Shown here piece by piece: positions 60,670 to 64,000 of a stretch of 64,000 nt of DNA. Origin of the DNA: an uncultured Monoglobus sp. (lineage in GTDB: Bacteria; Bacillota; Clostridia; Monoglobales; Monoglobaceae); contig CANRGH010000003.1 in NCBI GenBank assembly GCA_947630135.1, positions 1 to 64,000 on the forward strand, read 5' to 3'. The translations under genes and the position numbers were made by a program. The notes below the pieces were generated by a model, which was not told where the DNA came from, did not search any database, and saw only the letters and a program-made list of their open reading frames with translations. Position 1 is the first letter of the stretch. Every line of letters starts with the position of its first letter.

Positions 60670-60698
60670 TTGACTAAAGGCGCATAAAATTATATAAT
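60670..60698 (+). promoter_or_regulatory. Promoter of the HPr-like gene
   Basis: TTGACT (60670-60675), 17 bp, TATAAT (60693-60698). The gene's RBS is TGGAGGTAG. Nothing coding is seen in 60594-60669. Confidence 0.85.
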
Positions 60699-60751
60699 TA
60701 ATATGAGAAAAAATATAAAGCTACAACTTTTTTAAATGGAGGTAGAAAGAA

Positions 60752-60985
60752 ATGAAAAAGGTAAATGTGAAGTTAGGTTCAATGAACGCTGTTAAGGATT
60801 TTAACGCCATCGTTTCAAAGTACGCTTGCGATATCGACTTGGTATCGGGCAGATACGTTGTTGACGCGAAGTCGATCATGGGCATCTACAGCCTTGATCT
60901 GTCGAGCCCGATCGAGGTTCAGATCCACTGCGACGACTGTGGCGATGATGTTATAGCGGCACTCAAGCCCTACATTGTTGATTAA
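60752..60985 (+). CDS. HPr-like protein without the active-site histidine
   Basis: 77 residues with the HPr fold pattern. The Ser46 region is conserved (VDAKSIMGIYSLDLSSPIEVQI), but the segment that carries His15 in PTS HPr (GLHARPA) is replaced by SMNAVKDF, so no phosphohistidine can form. This is the pattern of Crh-like HPr paralogues, which are phosphorylated on serine by HPr kinase and act in carbon catabolite control. Two cysteines (CDDC) near residue 65 are unusual. No other PTS genes are in the window. Confidence 0.85.
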   Translation: MKKVNVKLGSMNAVKDFNAIVSKYACDIDLVSGRYVVDAKSIMGIYSLDLSSPIEVQIHCDDCGDDVIAALKPYIVD

Positions 60986-61534
60986 TCTAAACTAAGCAAA
61001 ATTTCCGCGGGGCATGGCAGGATTATCCTGCCATGCTCTCGTGCGGTAACGTAGCGATTATGTTGAATGAGTATATGCTGATCGCGCTGCGCGAGGCGGA
61101 GGCCGCCGCCGGGGTGGGCGACGTTCCTGTGGGCGCGGTTATCGTTAAGGACGGACAAGTTATCGCCGCGGCGCACAACACGCGCGAAAAAGACGGGAAT
61201 GCCGTCCGACATGCGGAGATCACCGCGATCGAGCGCGCGTGCGCGGCGCTCGGAGATTGGCGGCTTGACGGCTGCGATATGTATGTGACGCTTGAGCCGT
61301 GCATGATGTGCGCGGGGGCGGTGTCGCAGGCGCGGCTGCGCAGGCTGTATTTCGGAGCTTATGATCGCGAGCGCGGCTATGTTGCGTCAAACCCGGTCGA
61401 CGGCTTTGACGTCGAGTATTACTGCGGCATTATGGAAAAGGAATGCGCCGCGGTGCTTGATGAGTTTTTTGAGAGGGTAAGACAACGTAGAGTAAATAAT
61501 TTTAAACAATATAATACCAAAAGGAGAAAATCAA

Positions 61535-64000
<2,466 letters not shown>

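Overview
The window looks like a chromosomal segment of an anaerobic member of the Clostridia (Firmicutes). The evidence is a Firmicute-style rpsL-rpsG-fusA-tuf cluster, consensus SigA promoters with AGGAGG-type ribosome binding sites, S-layer-homology (SLH), cohesin and dockerin surface proteins, PdxST vitamin B6 synthesis, pyruvate phosphate dikinase, and intergenic repeats of a kind common in gut Clostridia. I cannot name the genus. Most of the window has moderate to high GC. The stretch from about 8.75 to 15.8 kb is visibly AT-richer, apart from the acetyltransferase gene at 9.5-10.1 kb.

Layout. 1-1024: CRISPR array (16 repeats, first one cut by the window edge), read on the minus strand. 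1025-1168: its leader. 1169-8719: a complete type I-C operon on the minus strand (cas3-cas5c-cas8c-cas7c-cas4-cas1-cas2). 8861-9000: a one-spacer mini-CRISPR made of two degenerate repeats behind a perfect consensus promoter. Its 21-nt spacer matches the 5' untranslated region of cas3 at positions 1-11 and 13-17. 9.1-15.8 kb: an accessory island of single-gene units, several of which share a near-identical terminator, promoter, palindrome and leader. It includes a frameshifted acetyltransferase and a truncated toxin beside an intact antitoxin. 15.8-18.8 kb: pdxT-pdxS and the divergent regulator pdxR. 19.4-24.7 kb: a secreted adhesin of about 1778 residues. 25-27.3 kb: small proteins, repeats and a beta-lactamase-fold protein. 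27.4-32.3 kb: rpsL, rpsG, fusA, tuf. 32.4-40.7 kb: a tight run of DNRLRE-type secreted protein, ppx, recQ, mtaB, nadE and a copper-amine-oxidase-N-domain protein. 40.8-45.9 kb: LCP protein, RCC1-repeat protein, amidohydrolase, ApbE-like FMN transferase. 46-55.1 kb: dockerin protein, cohesin-SLH protein, then an operon of an SLH-like membrane protein, FHA protein, FtsW/RodA and a penicillin-binding protein. 55.1-64 kb: ispE, typA, regulators, a candidate small RNA, an HPr-like protein without the active histidine, tadA and a partial ppdK.

The most striking system is the mini-CRISPR upstream of cas3. Its repeats keep the 8-9 bp stems by compensatory change. The repeat 5' of the spacer keeps the 11-nt handle exactly. 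The spacer target lies 8-24 nt downstream of the predicted cas3 transcription start, next to a CTC motif usable as a PAM. This is what an autorepressor guide RNA (CreR-like) should look like: Cascade loaded with it would bind its own operon without a full-length match and so repress rather than destroy it.
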